Assembly (NCBI GenBank): GCA_038501625.1
Contig: JAZAYU010000038.1
Span: 1,240,001-1,304,000 of the forward strand
Reading direction: 5' to 3'
Source of the DNA: Corbicula japonica
Lineage: Eukaryota; Mollusca; Bivalvia; Venerida; Cyrenidae
Length of the DNA stretch: 64,000 nucleotides
Each line of letters begins with the position of its first letter. The stretch's first letter is position 1. The position numbers and the translations under genes were made by a program. The notes under the pieces were generated by a model. The model was not told the DNA's origin and ran no database searches. It worked only from the letters and a program-made list of their open reading frames with translations. Positions 31,477-43,275 of the stretch are shown in pieces.

Positions 31477-32512
31477 ATATACCCAACAAAAAAAGTTCTG
31501 CACACAAGTGTTCTTTTGCGTAAATTTTATAATATAGCAAATAACTTGTATAAATACTTACATTTATATCAAGATTAATTGTTTGCGGAATTAAAAACAA
31601 AAACAGTTTTAAAATGTGTTGGTAAATAACCGAGAAATATCATTTTAAATATTAGAGGGGTCAACAGTTAAAAGTTGCAAAATTTGCTGTATCAAGGTAG
31701 AGGTATGAAATCTATGAAATCAGTCAAGATTTCACTAGTGTCTGTTTTATGTAATTATGAGCATGCACTGTGATGCTAGTAACAGGAAGTAATAAATTGT
31801 TAATACCAAGCCATTTTCAGAATAACACTCAAACTTAAGTTTTAATTAATTGAAGTAGTCTAGCTTTTTGACGTAAAGGTATGTTAAAACAGTTTAGTGA
31901 TGACTTGAACAATTTCCTTTCTGTATTATTGAATCAAAGCATTTTGTTTAGTAAGTGTATAAAAAAACAACCATCCAATGCAATCAACACCTGATCTTAT
32001 TTGAGAAAATCACATCTACATTGTTTTTTATTCCAATTAATTTATTTCTCATGGTCAACAAGGAAGGTTTTTTGTTAATTTGACCGTCATGGTAAATGTT
32101 GGACCACACCGGCCGTGCGGCCACCTAGACGTCTTTCTAAAGAAGACAGAGCACGTGAAGTTGGTCAGCTAGCTCATCTAGCCGGTTTTCTTGTTCACGA
32201 ATGGAACCTAATTCCACAATCGAAAATTTGTCGACCGGTGAATTCCGTAAGAATAAGTTTGGAATAATGCGGGATTCATCGTTGTGTATTTACTAAGTAT
32301 AAGTCTAGAGATTTTTGCAACTTTTGTGTTGTAACCCCCGGTGGCTTCAACAATGAATTGCTTATGAAGTGGTGATCGGATTTTATTTCTGATTTGCATT
32401 GTTAACTTTGAATTTCTGATTTATTTGATATGTATCATTTTGCTGTGTTTGGTGAAATTAATTTTTTAAATAAAAAGTCCAAGTGTGCAGAACTTTTTTT
32501 GCCGAGTATATT
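31477..32512. mobile_element. Tc1-like element, internally deleted
   Basis: TIRs 'aaaaaaagttctgcacac' (from about 31477) and its inverse 'gtgtgcagaactttttttg' (to about 32512), ending in TATA-rich flanks. Near 32200 the plus strand reads EWNLIPQSKI, like the C-terminal EWNNIPQ block of Tc1-family transposases. The rest is decayed. Confidence 0.65.
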
Positions 32513-32619
32513 TTTATGTCGCCTAAACACATAAGGATCCTGTTGTCCAGCGGCGGCGTCGCCGCTGGCTTAATGTTGCTTACAAGTTTGAATGTACTTG
32601 TCCTATTTTGACATTATAC

Positions 32620-32725
32620 TTATTCAGTAATATGCATTTCTTTTACAACCCATAAACAGGTTCAATCAAACCGAGCCTGTAATATTTTCATATTTGTCGT
32701 GTTCGTTGTCTTTCAAATTTCCTTT
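32620..32725 (+). repeat. dispersed repeat F1 copy
   Basis: 'aacaggttcaatcaaaccga', then 'gcctgtaatattttcatatt', then 'tgtcgtgttcg'. 3' part only. Confidence 0.6.
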
Positions 32726-32732
32726 TTATATG

Positions 32733-32920
32733 AAATTCACAGTAGCGCTATTTGTGCAGTGTGGCGGCCGTACATATAGTCAGTACTGTTATCAGTACAA
32801 TAACCCGTGATGATATATCAACCTTTTTTGCGGGTTTTCCCGGTTAGCTCAATTGGTTGCGTCTTCGGAATTGAAGGGCTAGGCGCTGTCGCCAAGACGG
32901 TGCGGGTTCGCTCCCATGTA
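32733..32920 (+). mobile_element. tRNA-like SINE-type element, copy 2
   Basis: Homologous to 7155-7380 over the upstream block ('cagtagcgctatttgtgcag') and the tRNA-like block: 'cggttagctcaattggttgc' (A box) and 'gacggtgcgggttcgctccc' (B box, closer to consensus than copy 1). Confidence 0.55.
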
Positions 32921-33141
32921 ACGGCAATATATACTCAAAAGAAAAAGTTTAGTAATTATTTTCGTTGACGCCCTAAATCTACAATATTGCAAATATCGTG
33001 AAAAAATTGAACATATGTGTTGTACTAACTGTTCTTATCACATACACGATGATTTGTTTACGAAAACCTTCCTCATTAGACCGTGACTGTGTAAATTCAA
33101 AATGCTCGAGATGCATGTGCTGAAGAAAACCAACATGGATA

Positions 33142-34200
33142 TTGTCGCAAATTTCCTTTGACATGAAAAGAGTATTGTCCACAATGAAAAAAATCGAAGT
33201 AAAATGTCTGGTAGCTAGCCTTCGTCGCCGTATGGGCCTATCTATTAATTACAGAAATGTCGTTTTGAGATTTCTAGAAGCTTGTTTACATGCTGCTGAC
33301 GTAGCAGGTCGTTTTGGTTCCCATGAGCGAACACTTTATCGTATGCAAGCGCGATTCTGACAAACTGACAGCGTCAACCACCTGCGTCGTCCAGGTAGGA
33401 AGTTGAAAACAACGTCGAGCGAAGATCTCTACTTAAAGACGTCAACACGACGTTAAAAAAAAACTTATCGCTTCACACCTGCTCCAAATCTCTTTCAACG
33501 TCTTAGACAATCAACGGGGGTCAAGAATATTCGTTTGTAACGCTAAAATCCGGTTGAGAGCAAGTCGGCTGCGTGCTCGACGTCCTTACAAAGGTATTCT
33601 TCTAACAGTACGTCACCGCGTCGCACATTTGAATTGGGCACGCCTTGGCAGTCGCTGGAATAGATAGCGATGGGACAGGATCGTTTTCACCGGTTAGTCC
33701 AAATTTAATCTCAAAGAAGCTGATGGAATGGATTGTGTTTTGCGACGCCGAGGAAAAAAGTTTGATCCTGCTAACGTCTTCAAATATGACCGTTACGGTG
33801 TTGGGGGCGCTATGATCTTGGATGGCATTTCCTTATAATGGCAATATAAAACTCAAAACAATACGGAATGCTTTAAATGTCGCCCTTTATTGTGCAGAAA
33901 TCATTATCCCTGTCATTGTTCCTTACATACTGAACGGCAATGCTTACATTCTACAGCAGGATAATGCAGCTGCCATACGGCACGTCATTCACGGAACGTT
34001 CTTGTTGTAAACAACATAAACATACTCGAATGACAATTAAAAACACCTGATTTCTTCCCGATTCTACACATGTGCGACAGTCTTGGAAGAAAGGTGCAAG
34101 ACAGGAATGACGTCAACAACGTAAATGATCTGAAACGCTTGTTGCACAGGGAATTGCAAAAACCCCTATACACATCATTCGAACACTCGTAAACAGCATA
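33142..34200 (+). pseudogene. Tc1-family transposase, decayed
   Basis: DDE transposase remnant in several frames. The N-terminal helix-turn-helix region is at about 33200-33360 (FGSHERTLYRMQARF, like the family's RT-YR-QRF). The catalytic-domain traces are 'KFDPANVFKYDRYGVGGAMI' at about 33755-33815 and ILNGNAYILQQDNAAAIRH at about 33930-33990, where the family has LQQDNA-PHTA. There are internal stops (for example after WNR near 33663) and frameshifts throughout. Non-functional. Confidence 0.8.
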
Positions 34201-34463
34201 CGAACGGCGTTTTTCTGGCTTTTATTCAAGCAAGAGTTGGTAATACAAAAAATTGAGTGTAATGTAAATTTTGATTTTGACCCCTGTCTTAAATCTAATC
34301 AAATTGAATGGCTTTTTTGGACTGTGTTTAGTTAATATTGTTTAAATTCAATGAGTATTAAATGATTTTCGTGGTGAATGATGCTTTTGTCTTCAATTTT
34401 GATGTAAAAGAATTTTATCGTATCAAGTATTCCTACTGACTAAACTTTTTTTTCCTCAGCATG

Positions 34464-36791
34464 TATGGTGGCTGATTTATGCCATTACGTTTTTTTTCGT
34501 TATTTCGCCGCGAAATAACGCGGAGCGAAAAGACGAAATAAAGAAAAAACGCCACGCGAAAAGACGAAATAACGAAAAAAAAAGCCACTTGAAAAGACGA
34601 AATAACGAAAGAACGCCACGCGAAATAACGAAAAGACGCTATTTTTGCGCGAAATAACGAAAAGTCGCCGTGCAAAAAAAAAACAAAACAAACACGCCAA
34701 TTTAACTGTACAAAATAGCATTATTTCTAGCTTCGCCTGGCGTTGTTTCGTTCTTTCACTTGGAGTCTTTTCGTTATTTCGCTTGGCGTCTTTTCGCTCG
34801 CGTTATTTCGTTATTTCGCCTGGCGTTTTTTCGTTGTTTCGCCTGGCGTTTTGTCGTTATTTCGCGTGGCGTTATTTCGCTTTGCGTTATTTCGTTATTT
34901 CGCCTGGCGTCTTGTCGTTATTTTGCTTAGAGCAATTCTTGTGCGGAGCGTAACTTTGTCACCATAGGCTCAAATGACTCCAAACTTGGTATGCATGTTT
35001 CATAAAAGCAGTGTTAAGTATGCTTTGCGACAATATTACTCATATTTTGTCCCATTAATGTCGTTAAATTATTCCCCTTTGATTGACTTTATTGAACATT
35101 TCTTATCATTCTTTTTAATTATTCCCCTTGATTGATTTTAGTGCATTTCTTGCCAAGGGCATTACTTGTTGTGCATTTTCTTGCAATGATACAATTAAAT
35201 TGTTATTTTATACGTGAATGTTGTGCAAATACATTGCTAATAACTGTACAACAAAAAAAACTAATTAACATGTAAACAAAAATTTAGTCGACACATTCGA
35301 CTCGCGGAGTTCCTAGTTTATTTTTTTGTTTATAAACTCAAACCATTAAATGTTTTTGTTGTTGGGATTGGGTGGGAATTGAGATACCTATCCATTACAC
35401 CCAACCTGTAATTTTTTTTTACGTTTATTTCTCAAAACTCGCACCAATCAATATGAAACCTTTTTGGTGGTGGTGGTGGGGAAGGATAATTGGTACCACT
35501 TTGCCCTTAATTTTTATCCCCCGCCGCGTAACGTGGCGGGGGCGGGGGGCGGGTATAGGAATGGTCTTCGTCAATCCGTCCGTGTGTCTGTCTGTCCCTC
35601 CTTCCGTCAGTGAATAGTTGTTTTTACCCATCTGTCAACCTTAAATGTTGCTACTCTGCGCACGTGAACCGGAAGGCGAAAAGACGAAAAAATGCCAAGC
35701 GAAATAACGCCAAGCGAAAAGACGCCAAGCGAAATAACGAAAAGACGCCACGCGAACAAACGAAACGACGCAAAATCGCAAAGCGAAATAACGAAAAGAC
35801 GCCACGCGAAAAGACGAAATAACGAAAGACGCCAAGCGAAAGGAAGAAATAACGAAAAAAAAAAAAACGCCAGGCGAAAAGACTAAATGACGAAAAAACG
35901 CCAAGCGAAATAACGAAAAGACGCCACTCGAAGAGACGAAATAACGAAAAAACGCCAAGCGAAATAACGAAAAGACGTCACGCGAAAAGACGAAATAACG
36001 AAAAGACGCCACGCGAAAAGACGAAATAACGAAAAGACGCCACGCGAAAAGACGAAATAACGAAAGGACGCCACGCGAAAAGACGAAATAACGAAAAAAC
36101 GCCAAGCGAAATAACGAAAAGACGCCAAGCAAAATAACGACAAGACGCCAGGCGAAATAACGACAAAACGCCAGGCGAAACAACGGAAAAACGCCAGGCG
36201 AAATAACGAAATAACACCGAGCGAAAAGACGCCAAGCGAAATAACGAATAAACGCCACGCGAAAAGACGAAATAACGAAAGGACGCCACGCGAAAAGACG
36301 AAATAATGAAAAAACGCCAAGCGAAATAACGAATAGACGCCAAGCAAAAAAACGACAAGACGCCAGGCGAAATAACGAAAAAATGTAAAGCGAAATAACG
36401 CCACGCGAAATAACAAAAAACGCCAGGCGAAACAACGAAAAAACGCCAGGCGAAATAACGAAATAACGCCGAGCGAAAAGACGCCAAGAGAAATAACGAA
36501 AAGACGCCAAGCGAAAAAACGAAACAACGCCAGGCGAAGCTAGAAAGAACGCTATTTTGTACAGTTAAATTGGCGATTTCTTTTGCACGGCGACTTTTCG
36601 TTATTTCGCGCAAAAATAGCGTCTTTTCGTTATTTCGCGTGGCGTTCTTTCGTTATTTCGTCTTTTCGCGTGGCGTTTTTTCGTTATTTCGTCTTTTCGC
36701 GTGGCGTTTTTTTCGTTATTTCGTCTTTTCGCTTGGCGTTATTTCGCGGAAAAATAACGAAAAAACGAAAAGGCATAAATCAGCCACCATA
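34464..36791. mobile_element. foldback (FB-like) transposon with repeat-built arms
   Basis: Begins TATGGTGGCTGATTTATGCC at 34464 and ends with its exact inverse at 36791. The flanks carry the 7-bp direct repeat CAGCATG (34457-34463 and 36792-36798). The arms are built from short cgaaataacg / aaaagacgcca / cgcgaaaag sub-repeats, about 470 bp on the left (with opposite-strand units after 34735) and about 1.1 kb on the right. The sequence 'acaaaatagc' with 'cttcgcctggcg' is mirrored in the right arm at about 36525-36560. The central spacer (about 34930-35660) is unique and includes a 'ccgtccgtgtgtctgtctgt' segment. Apparent FRYFAWRLF frames are translations of the repeats. Confidence 0.85.
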
Positions 36792-36803
36792 CAGCATGTA
36801 TAT

Positions 36804-37169
36804 TTTCATTTATTATCATATAATATGATCCAAGTCGTGATATTTCGATTTTGCGAACAAATGACGTCATGTTACTAAACGACATCAAAAAATTGATAAT
36901 TGCTGACAAGGATGGTTCAGTCCCCGTTTCAGTATGCACCACTCAGAGTGGTTTAGGAGAATTATCAATAGGCAGGTAAGCCGGCAAGCGGTATGCATTA
37001 CGCGAAATTACGCGAAATTCGCATGTCTACGTTTTCGGTTTATGTTTTTAGTATTCAGACCTTAATTTGGTTGTACTCGGGTTTAAAAGTAATTAGTTTA
37101 TTTGGGACCTCATATTAGTAAAAATAAGGGTTTTCAACCTACCAAAATGACACGATGACAAAAAAGTCA
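36804..37169. other. non-coding, no gene seen
   Basis: Flank of the nested transposons. Contains a small 'acgcgaaattacgcgaaatt' duplication at about 36999. Confidence 0.5.
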
Positions 37170-37553
37170 TTAAGGGCTTGCCACACTACTCCCAATCCTG
37201 TTCATATATAAAAAGAAAATTATCAAAATCTTAATAATGGCAAAATGCCGCACAATGAAACTTTGCACAAATGAATGTAAATAAATTAAATGTATCTTGA
37301 TTTTGCTCACAGTAAGACACGTTAGAATAGTAAAGAAAACAAGCTAGACCTTAAAATTCCTTTAAATTCTATTTTTTAGATCTCGGTATTTTTCTTCACT
37401 GTTCTAACGTGTCTTACCATCTGCAAAATAAAGATACATTAATAACATACATTTGTGCAAAGTTTCATTTAACGGCAAAATGCCGATATTGAGATTTTGA
37501 TAATTTACTTTTTATCGATGAACAGGATTGGGTGGAGTGTGGTGAGCTCTTAA
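37170..37553. mobile_element. palindromic MITE bounded by TTAA
   Basis: TTAA at 37170 and 37550. Inner ends 'gggcttgccacactactccc' and the inverse 'gggtggagtgtggtgagctc', continuing through 'aatcctgttcat' / 'atgaacaggatt'. The arms pair over most of the element ('gacacgttagaa' / 'ttctaacgtgtc'). A piggyBac-like origin is suggested by TTAA only. Confidence 0.65.
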
Positions 37554-38024
37554 TGTTACTATTTAATAATGATTGTACTTTTAACAGGGAATTAATAACA
37601 CTGCAAATAAAAACTTTCAGCCAGGCTTAATTGTTTCGTAAAGTGCGAATTAGAGATGTACAGAAAAAAAACGAAGAATAACTTAAAAGTTGATTTCAAA
37701 GCATTTATTTCGAAAGGTCTTACATTTTCGAGTGTATGTTTTTCATGAAGCTGCTCACTTAAGTTCCTCAAACGCACCATAGTTCATTTTCGACCTTTAA
37801 CAGATTCTTGTCGCGGACTTGAAGTTATAACAAAAACAAAACTTAGCATACTAATATGTTAGAAATAACGTGCTTTCATCATCATATAATCGTCTATTCA
37901 ATTATCACAATTAGTCTAGCGTTGTTGTTTGTGCCGTAAAACGTATCCCCGTACGTTCCACCAGTGCTGTTATTAATGATATAGCCCTTTGAAGGCCGTT
38001 TAGCACGTCCCTTACACTTAAAAT

Positions 38025-38115
38025 ATTAAGATGCGCTCAACCTGGGGCTAGGCGGCGTGAACAGTAATTTGCCCTCCCGTTACCGCTCATGAACAAGCTC
38101 AATCTATTACTGTAT
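38025..38115 (+). repeat. dispersed repeat F1 copy
   Basis: 'gatgcgctcaacctggggct', 'aggcggcgtgaacagtaatt', 'accgctcatgaacaagctca'. A closely matching inverted copy is at 39588-39720, so the 1.5 kb between them is flanked by inverted F1 repeats. Confidence 0.7.
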
Positions 38116-38229
38116 ATTCATTCGTAGACTGTTTCGGGAATGAAATTAATTTCTTATTTCGGCTGTGCTACTTAGTCGAATTATTGTATATTAAGCTATG
38201 AACTCTATTTTACGACCCTCCGTACTAAA

Positions 38230-38770
38230 TTATTCACAAGATAAGTGCCAAAGATAGGTACAACACTAGTCTCTATCACAAAAAGTTATGCGTTGATCTA
38301 CACATCTTGCGATTTTGCATTGGCGGATTCCGATGAGAAAAAGAGGCACGCGCCGAATCTAAATGTTGATGGATGTATATACACAACAAATAATATAACT
38401 GTCCTTTAATTACTGGCAGGGATAAAAAATATATAGCCAGTTTAAAACACACTCTTTATTAATACGTTTCGGCCATTGGCCTTCTTCAGTTGTTAATGTT
38501 ACAACAATTCTACATTCTCTTCCTTTCACATTGTACATACAGCAAGTAATCAACATTTAGATGCGGCGTGTGCCACTTTTTCTCATCGGAATCCGCCGCA
38601 AATGTTTAAATCGCAAGATGTGTAGATCAACGTATAACTTTTTGTGATAGAGATTAGTGTTGTACCTACCTTTGGTATTTATCTTGTGAGAAATTAACAT
38701 TAACAACTGAAAAAGGCCAATAACCGAAACTTATTAATAAAGATTTTGTTTTAAACTGGCTAAGTAATAT
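38230..38770. mobile_element. interlaced inverted-repeat element with hammerhead-like cores
   Basis: Arm A (about 38230-38365: 'ctatcacaaaaagttatgcg', 'acacatcttgcgat', 'cggattccgatgagaaaaag') pairs with A' (about 38555-38690). Arm B (38430-38510) pairs with B' (38695-38770). The order A-B-A'-B' is interlaced. On the minus strand 38489-38466 reads CTGAAGA-AGGCC-AAT-GGCC-GAAAC, and on the plus strand 38707-38730 has a more decayed copy. This resembles the CUGAUGA-stem-GAAA core of hammerhead ribozymes carried by Penelope-like retroelements, with one core base changed. Confidence 0.55.
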
Positions 38771-39587
38771 AGTTATTTTACAAATGTAAAACGAAAAATA
38801 TAAAGTTTAATAAAACGTAAACAATCTTCTTTCTTCTTTACAAGCGAGAAGAAGCATTTTCAAATACTAGTAAATTCCAGATTGCCTTTTTGTGACAGAC
38901 AAGTGCTGACGAATCCGGTACGTCAACGTGCGGCTGAGAAGGCCGGAAGTCAAATACTTGAAGCGGGGCCATACGAAGGGCAAAAACTTTACATCGTTGC
39001 TTTCATTTCTTCGTGGGGTAGTATGGGTTTCGCCCCCTCTTAAATGAAATATTGGATCATCCCCTACAATGACACAATTCCGTTGTTCGGACTTTCTATT
39101 TACCACTCCTAAAATGATTTAAGCACAATCACATAAATTTATAAAATATAACTACATGATTAACATAAATGTGCTCTCTTCAGCGTTATTCTAGCACTTA
39201 AGATTTATTTTATTGTTTTGATTTTGGTTTGTTAAGGAGATAAGAGTTTTCAAAAGCTTTCAAAGTTTAAAATTTTAGTCTTTATTTTATTCGAACCTTT
39301 GAACATTTCGAATGCAATAGTAAAACAGCAATAGATTTCAACTAAATAAAAACTTTATATGACAAAAACATATATCATTATAAAAGATACTAAAGATGGC
39401 ACTAAAATATACAAGTGTGTTGAAAAAATATAGACATCTTATTACAAGATGAAAACTGATGTCTAAAAGATCCAGGCTTCTGAAATTATGTTTCCGAAAT
39501 TACTGTATATATAGCAAAAGACCGTCTTTTCTGATTCTATAAAATATAATAATTATCATTTAATAGATAAAATATATTAAAATATTG

Positions 39588-39720
39588 CAGGCTCGGTTTG
39601 ATTGAGTCTGTTCATGAGCGGTAATGTAAGGGCAAATTACTGTTCACGCCGCCTAGCCCCCAGGTTGAGCGCATCTTAATATTTTAAGTGCTAAACAGAC
39701 TTCAAAGGGCTATAACATTA
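39588..39720 (-). repeat. dispersed repeat F1 copy
   Basis: Inverse of the F1 landmarks: 'gcaggctcggtttgattgag', 'aaattactgttcacgccgcc', 'caggttgagcgcatcttaat'. Confidence 0.7.
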
Positions 39721-39839
39721 ATAAAAGCACTGATTGAATGTACTGGAATACGTTTTACGGCACAAACAATAACGCTAGACTAATTGTGATAGTTGAATAG
39801 ACGAAAAAGGAACTTTGAAAGCCACCAAACACGACAAGT

Positions 39840-39912
39840 ATCAAAATATTGCAGGCTTGGTTTGATTGAGCCTCTTCCTGAGCAGTTATGGAAATGCATA
39901 ATACTGTTTAGA
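39840..39912 (-). repeat. dispersed repeat F1 fragment
   Basis: 'attgcaggcttggtttgatt' then 'gagcagttatggaaatgcat'. It is followed directly by a foldback MITE fragment ('tttatgatcatgggccc', to about 39946). Confidence 0.6.
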
Positions 39913-40516
39913 AGTCTCCAATCACAGTTTTATGATCATGGGCCCAGAGCCAGATGAAGTCGCCAATAAACGCAATAAGAGGAAGTTGTGTTTTAGTCAT
40001 TCAAAGATCAAGTTTCAAGGTGTGACCAGACGACTTTGTATCGGATAACATACTTGCGAAATAAAATGTTATTTTTGTAATACTATGTAGATGTAAAACT
40101 TAACTGCCATTGAAAACAAGTCACGACTGTGTGTCAGTTTCTTTATTTTTCTGTTATTTATAGATACCATCCCGTACAAGGAAAGTAACTAAAACTCATT
40201 GTTGCAAACGAAACCTTGAGCTACAGTTACATTAAGTTGAGGAAAAGGGTGTACTTTATCTGCAAACATATATTTAAAAAAAAACTTCAAAATTTCAAAG
40301 GTGATAGGTCGAAGTATTCTAACATAAAAATACATACCAAGAGCCAAGTTTAAGTTTAATTGTAACGTTTTACACATAATAAATGAAATAAAATATCTCT
40401 AAAAGCAGATGTGATGCTACCTGATGCTTCGTAGTCAGGGTAATAAAGGAGGGTAGAGTGGATAAGAAATAGATGGAAAAGGAACTCAATGGAAAGCAAC
40501 CGAACAAGATATGTAT

Positions 40517-40690
40517 CAACATATTGTTGGCTCAGTTTGATTGAGCCTCTTCATGGCAGTAATGGGAAAGCATATCACTGTCCACGCCGCCTAGCCCCGG
40601 GTTGAGAGCAACTCATTATTTTCACAAATATTAATATCGTGCTTAATAGCCTTCAAAGGGCGTAACTGATAACAGCACTGAAGTGGAAAA
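40517..40690 (-). repeat. dispersed repeat F1 copy
   Basis: 'ggctcagtttgattgagcct', 'tatcactgtccacgccgcct', 'agccccgggttgagagcaac', then 'aaagggcgtaactgataaca'. Confidence 0.7.
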
Positions 40691-40904
40691 TGTGCAACTT
40701 AACAAGGGACCAACTGCCCACATTCACTGAATTTTTTTTTAGTTCAAGAGGTAGGTTTAAGACTGGTTTTGAACTAATATGAGGTAGGGGTGGAAATCAA
40801 GGAATAACATTAACCCGACACATACATTCATTTATCGTTGGCAACAGCAATGTGTCCACTGCCATATGCACGCCATTGTTTGGGATGGATCGACATTGTA
40901 CTGT

Positions 40905-41065
40905 TTATTGGTGTAAATATGGAGTTGCGCTCAACCCGGGGCTAGGTAGCGTGGGCAGTAATATGCATTTCCTTTATTGTCAATGAACAGCTCAATCAAA
41001 CCGAGCCTGCAATATTTTCATATTTGTTGTGTTCGATGGCTTTTAAAGTTCACTTTTATGTATTT
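40905..41065 (+). repeat. dispersed repeat F1 copy
   Basis: The most complete plus-strand copy: 'ggagttgcgctcaacccggg', 'gcagtaatatgcatttcctt', 'gctcaatcaaaccgagcctg', 'tttgttgtgttcgatggctt'. Confidence 0.75.
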
Positions 41066-41399
41066 TAACAATGTACAATGTATGTCCGTATAAAGGCAGA
41101 ATTAGCATGGCCTGAGCATGTATAAGTGGATCGTGACCTGTAGACAGATCAAGTGTGGGACTTGTTGTTTATGAGACTTATGCCATTAATAATATACAGT
41201 GTGTGATGAAAGATTTCCAAAAAAGGAGTTCGTCTGGGGCATTCTTATGAAAGTTATATAATAATTTCCCCCCTTTCGGCCAAAATTCCATGTTAATTAA
41301 ATATGCTGCCCAAGAAGGGGGTCAAGCAATCCCACTGAACCCCTCTGGATCCGCCCTTGATAGACAACCAATTGGTACCCTTAATATAATTTTGGTTCT

Positions 41400-41640
41400 A
41401 CGCAAAAAACAACAAACAAACAAACAACATTCGCAAAATAACTGCAACAATAAAAGCAACGACGACGACAACAACCATAGCAGCACAAGCTGCAGACGCA
41501 GCACTAACAACGACACCACCACCACTAACAACAACAACAAAATCAACGAAACAACAAAAGCTTAAACGACAATAACTTCAAAAACAACAACAACAAAACG
41601 ACAACAAAATCACCAGCAAATAAAACACCACTAAACATGA
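41400..41640. repeat. CAA/ACA-rich low-complexity tract
   Basis: Runs of aacaacaac, acgacgac and caccacca. The Asn/Thr-rich reading frame here is compositional; no splice or domain support. Confidence 0.85.
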
Positions 41641-42058
41641 ACTATATGGACACACCTTCGGACGAACCTACTATCAACGAATTGCCAAATTTTACATTAA
41701 GATAAATGTGGTCCATTGCAAATAGGGTAGTTATCATATTTCTATCAAAAGATATTCCTATTACAATGCATCATGGGTACCATTTCTCTCCATAATTAAA
41801 TATTTCAATGTCACATTTTGGAGTCAAAAGCGTCTTAAAGCAGCATTCCCTTGTATAAATAAAGACATTATTTTGATAATTTTCTCCTGTTTAAATATTT
41901 TTTTAGTAATATGGTCCTGTATAAATAAAGATATTTTAGCTTATGTGCTCCTGTTAATAAAGACATTAGTTTGGTTATTGAATTTCATCTGATCATGTAC
42001 ATATGTTATATGTTTAGTGTTGTAATCAAAGAAATGTGGAAATAAATGAAATATAATT

Positions 42059-42313
42059 GGGGCGCGGCACGGGAAAAGGTACTACCTTCGGACAGTTGAC
42101 GCCAATACTTGAAATGACGTCATAAAATTGAGCAGACGACATTAACAATTATGCATGTCGCGTTTAAAATATCATTTTATTGTCAAAATGTGTAAGGAAA
42201 TCCGTTTTTAGTTAAACAAAACTAATAGATAAATCAAAGTTCGTAATAATTATACTAACATAGAAAATGTTACAAAAATATGGCTGAATGTACCTTTTCC
42301 CGTGGCGCGCCCC
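42059..42313. mobile_element. MITE with GGGGCGCGGCACGGGAAAAG ends
   Basis: The left end 'gcgcggcacgggaaaaggta' and right end 'taccttttcccgtggcgcgc' are inverse, 255 bp in total, in otherwise AT-rich DNA. No coding frame; superfamily undetermined. Confidence 0.75.
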
Positions 42314-43084
42314 ATATAAGTAACGTGACTTTTCATTTTATTAACCTGAATTTTCATCTTTTTAAGATGAATAAAAAATACTTTATCTGAATTTTCAACA
42401 TAATAACTCGAATGTTTCAAACTACGTAATTGAATATTGAATTAATTAATTTGGGTTTTCAATAAGTAACTTAAATTTTCAACTGAAAATAATTTAGCAC
42501 AGGAACTATGACAGTGACCAGTTTGTTAAAAAGAATTTTATGAGTTAAAACATAATATACAGTTCGATATTTTTCAGTGTTCGGTATGCTAAGGATTTAA
42601 AAGTAAACAAACTTTCAATTTCACGAAACACCTCTGGCAAAATTAGACTCGCCGTTATCATGTTTATTGACAACATTTTTTTTATATAAAATTTACTGTT
42701 TTGATTCATATGTGGATGAGCTGCTTTAATCATGGTCGCCGCACTTAATAATTTGGGCGTGAATAGGATAACGTCTATACCGCGTCAATGGCCTCTTTCA
42801 ACAAACATCACGAATTGGGTAAAGTTTCATTGACACCGCGAAACCTGTAACAATTTTTATTTAAAGGGTTCTTTTTATAATGATAAAAGCATAATTGTCT
42901 GTAAATACCTTTTTGAATATTTGAATAGCTAGTCCGTATTTCTTCTTACTTTTTTCATTGATTAAAAATACGCTATCTAAACATGAGGTAGAGATAAGAA
43001 TTCGGTAGTTTTTTAACGGTTTTGATTATCGGTTGTGCTTAATAAGGGATATGTTTATGGACTTAAGTTTTCAAAATTAACACT
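42314..43084. other. non-coding, no gene seen
   Basis: AT-rich with no exon-like frame or recognised repeat. Confidence 0.45.
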
Positions 43085-43275
43085 TTTCATATATGCACCG
43101 TTATGGCATGGGCGAACAGTGTAGATTCGTGCCATCTGATCAGGATTTGCACTGTTCGTTTTTTTTATTTATTAAGTTATTTCTGACCAAAAAAGCGAAC
43201 AGTGCAGATCCTGATCAGACGGCACGAATGTGCTTGCTGATCTGGATCTACACTGTTCGCACATGCGTAAAAAGG
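43085..43275. mobile_element. inverted-repeat element, GCGAACAGTG family, best copy
   Basis: 'gggcgaacagtgtagattcg' and 'tctacactgttcgc' face each other. Two internal copies of 'gatcagga' / 'tcctgatc' and a T-run / A-run pair sit at the centre. Foldback MITE; other copies at 7385-7545 and 46440-46620. Confidence 0.65.

Larger units (their letters stand above)
32927..36803 (+). mobile_element. Tc1-like transposon, split by a foldback element
   Basis: The left TIR 'tatatactcaaaagaaaaag' (about 32928) pairs with a right end formed by 'gactaaacttttttttcc' (34436-34455) plus the first bases after the foldback insertion (36792-36803). Without the insertion the element is about 1.55 kb, normal for Tc1. 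It carries a dead transposase. Confidence 0.6.

Noticed and set aside
35641..36613. Open frames of 200-290 codons with FRYFAWRLF repeats
   Set aside because: Translations of the foldback element's arm sub-repeats in several frames and on both strands; no domain or start context.
41290..41565. Asn/Thr-rich plus-strand frame as a gene
   Set aside because: Lies on a CAA/ACA low-complexity tract without splice sites or signal peptide.
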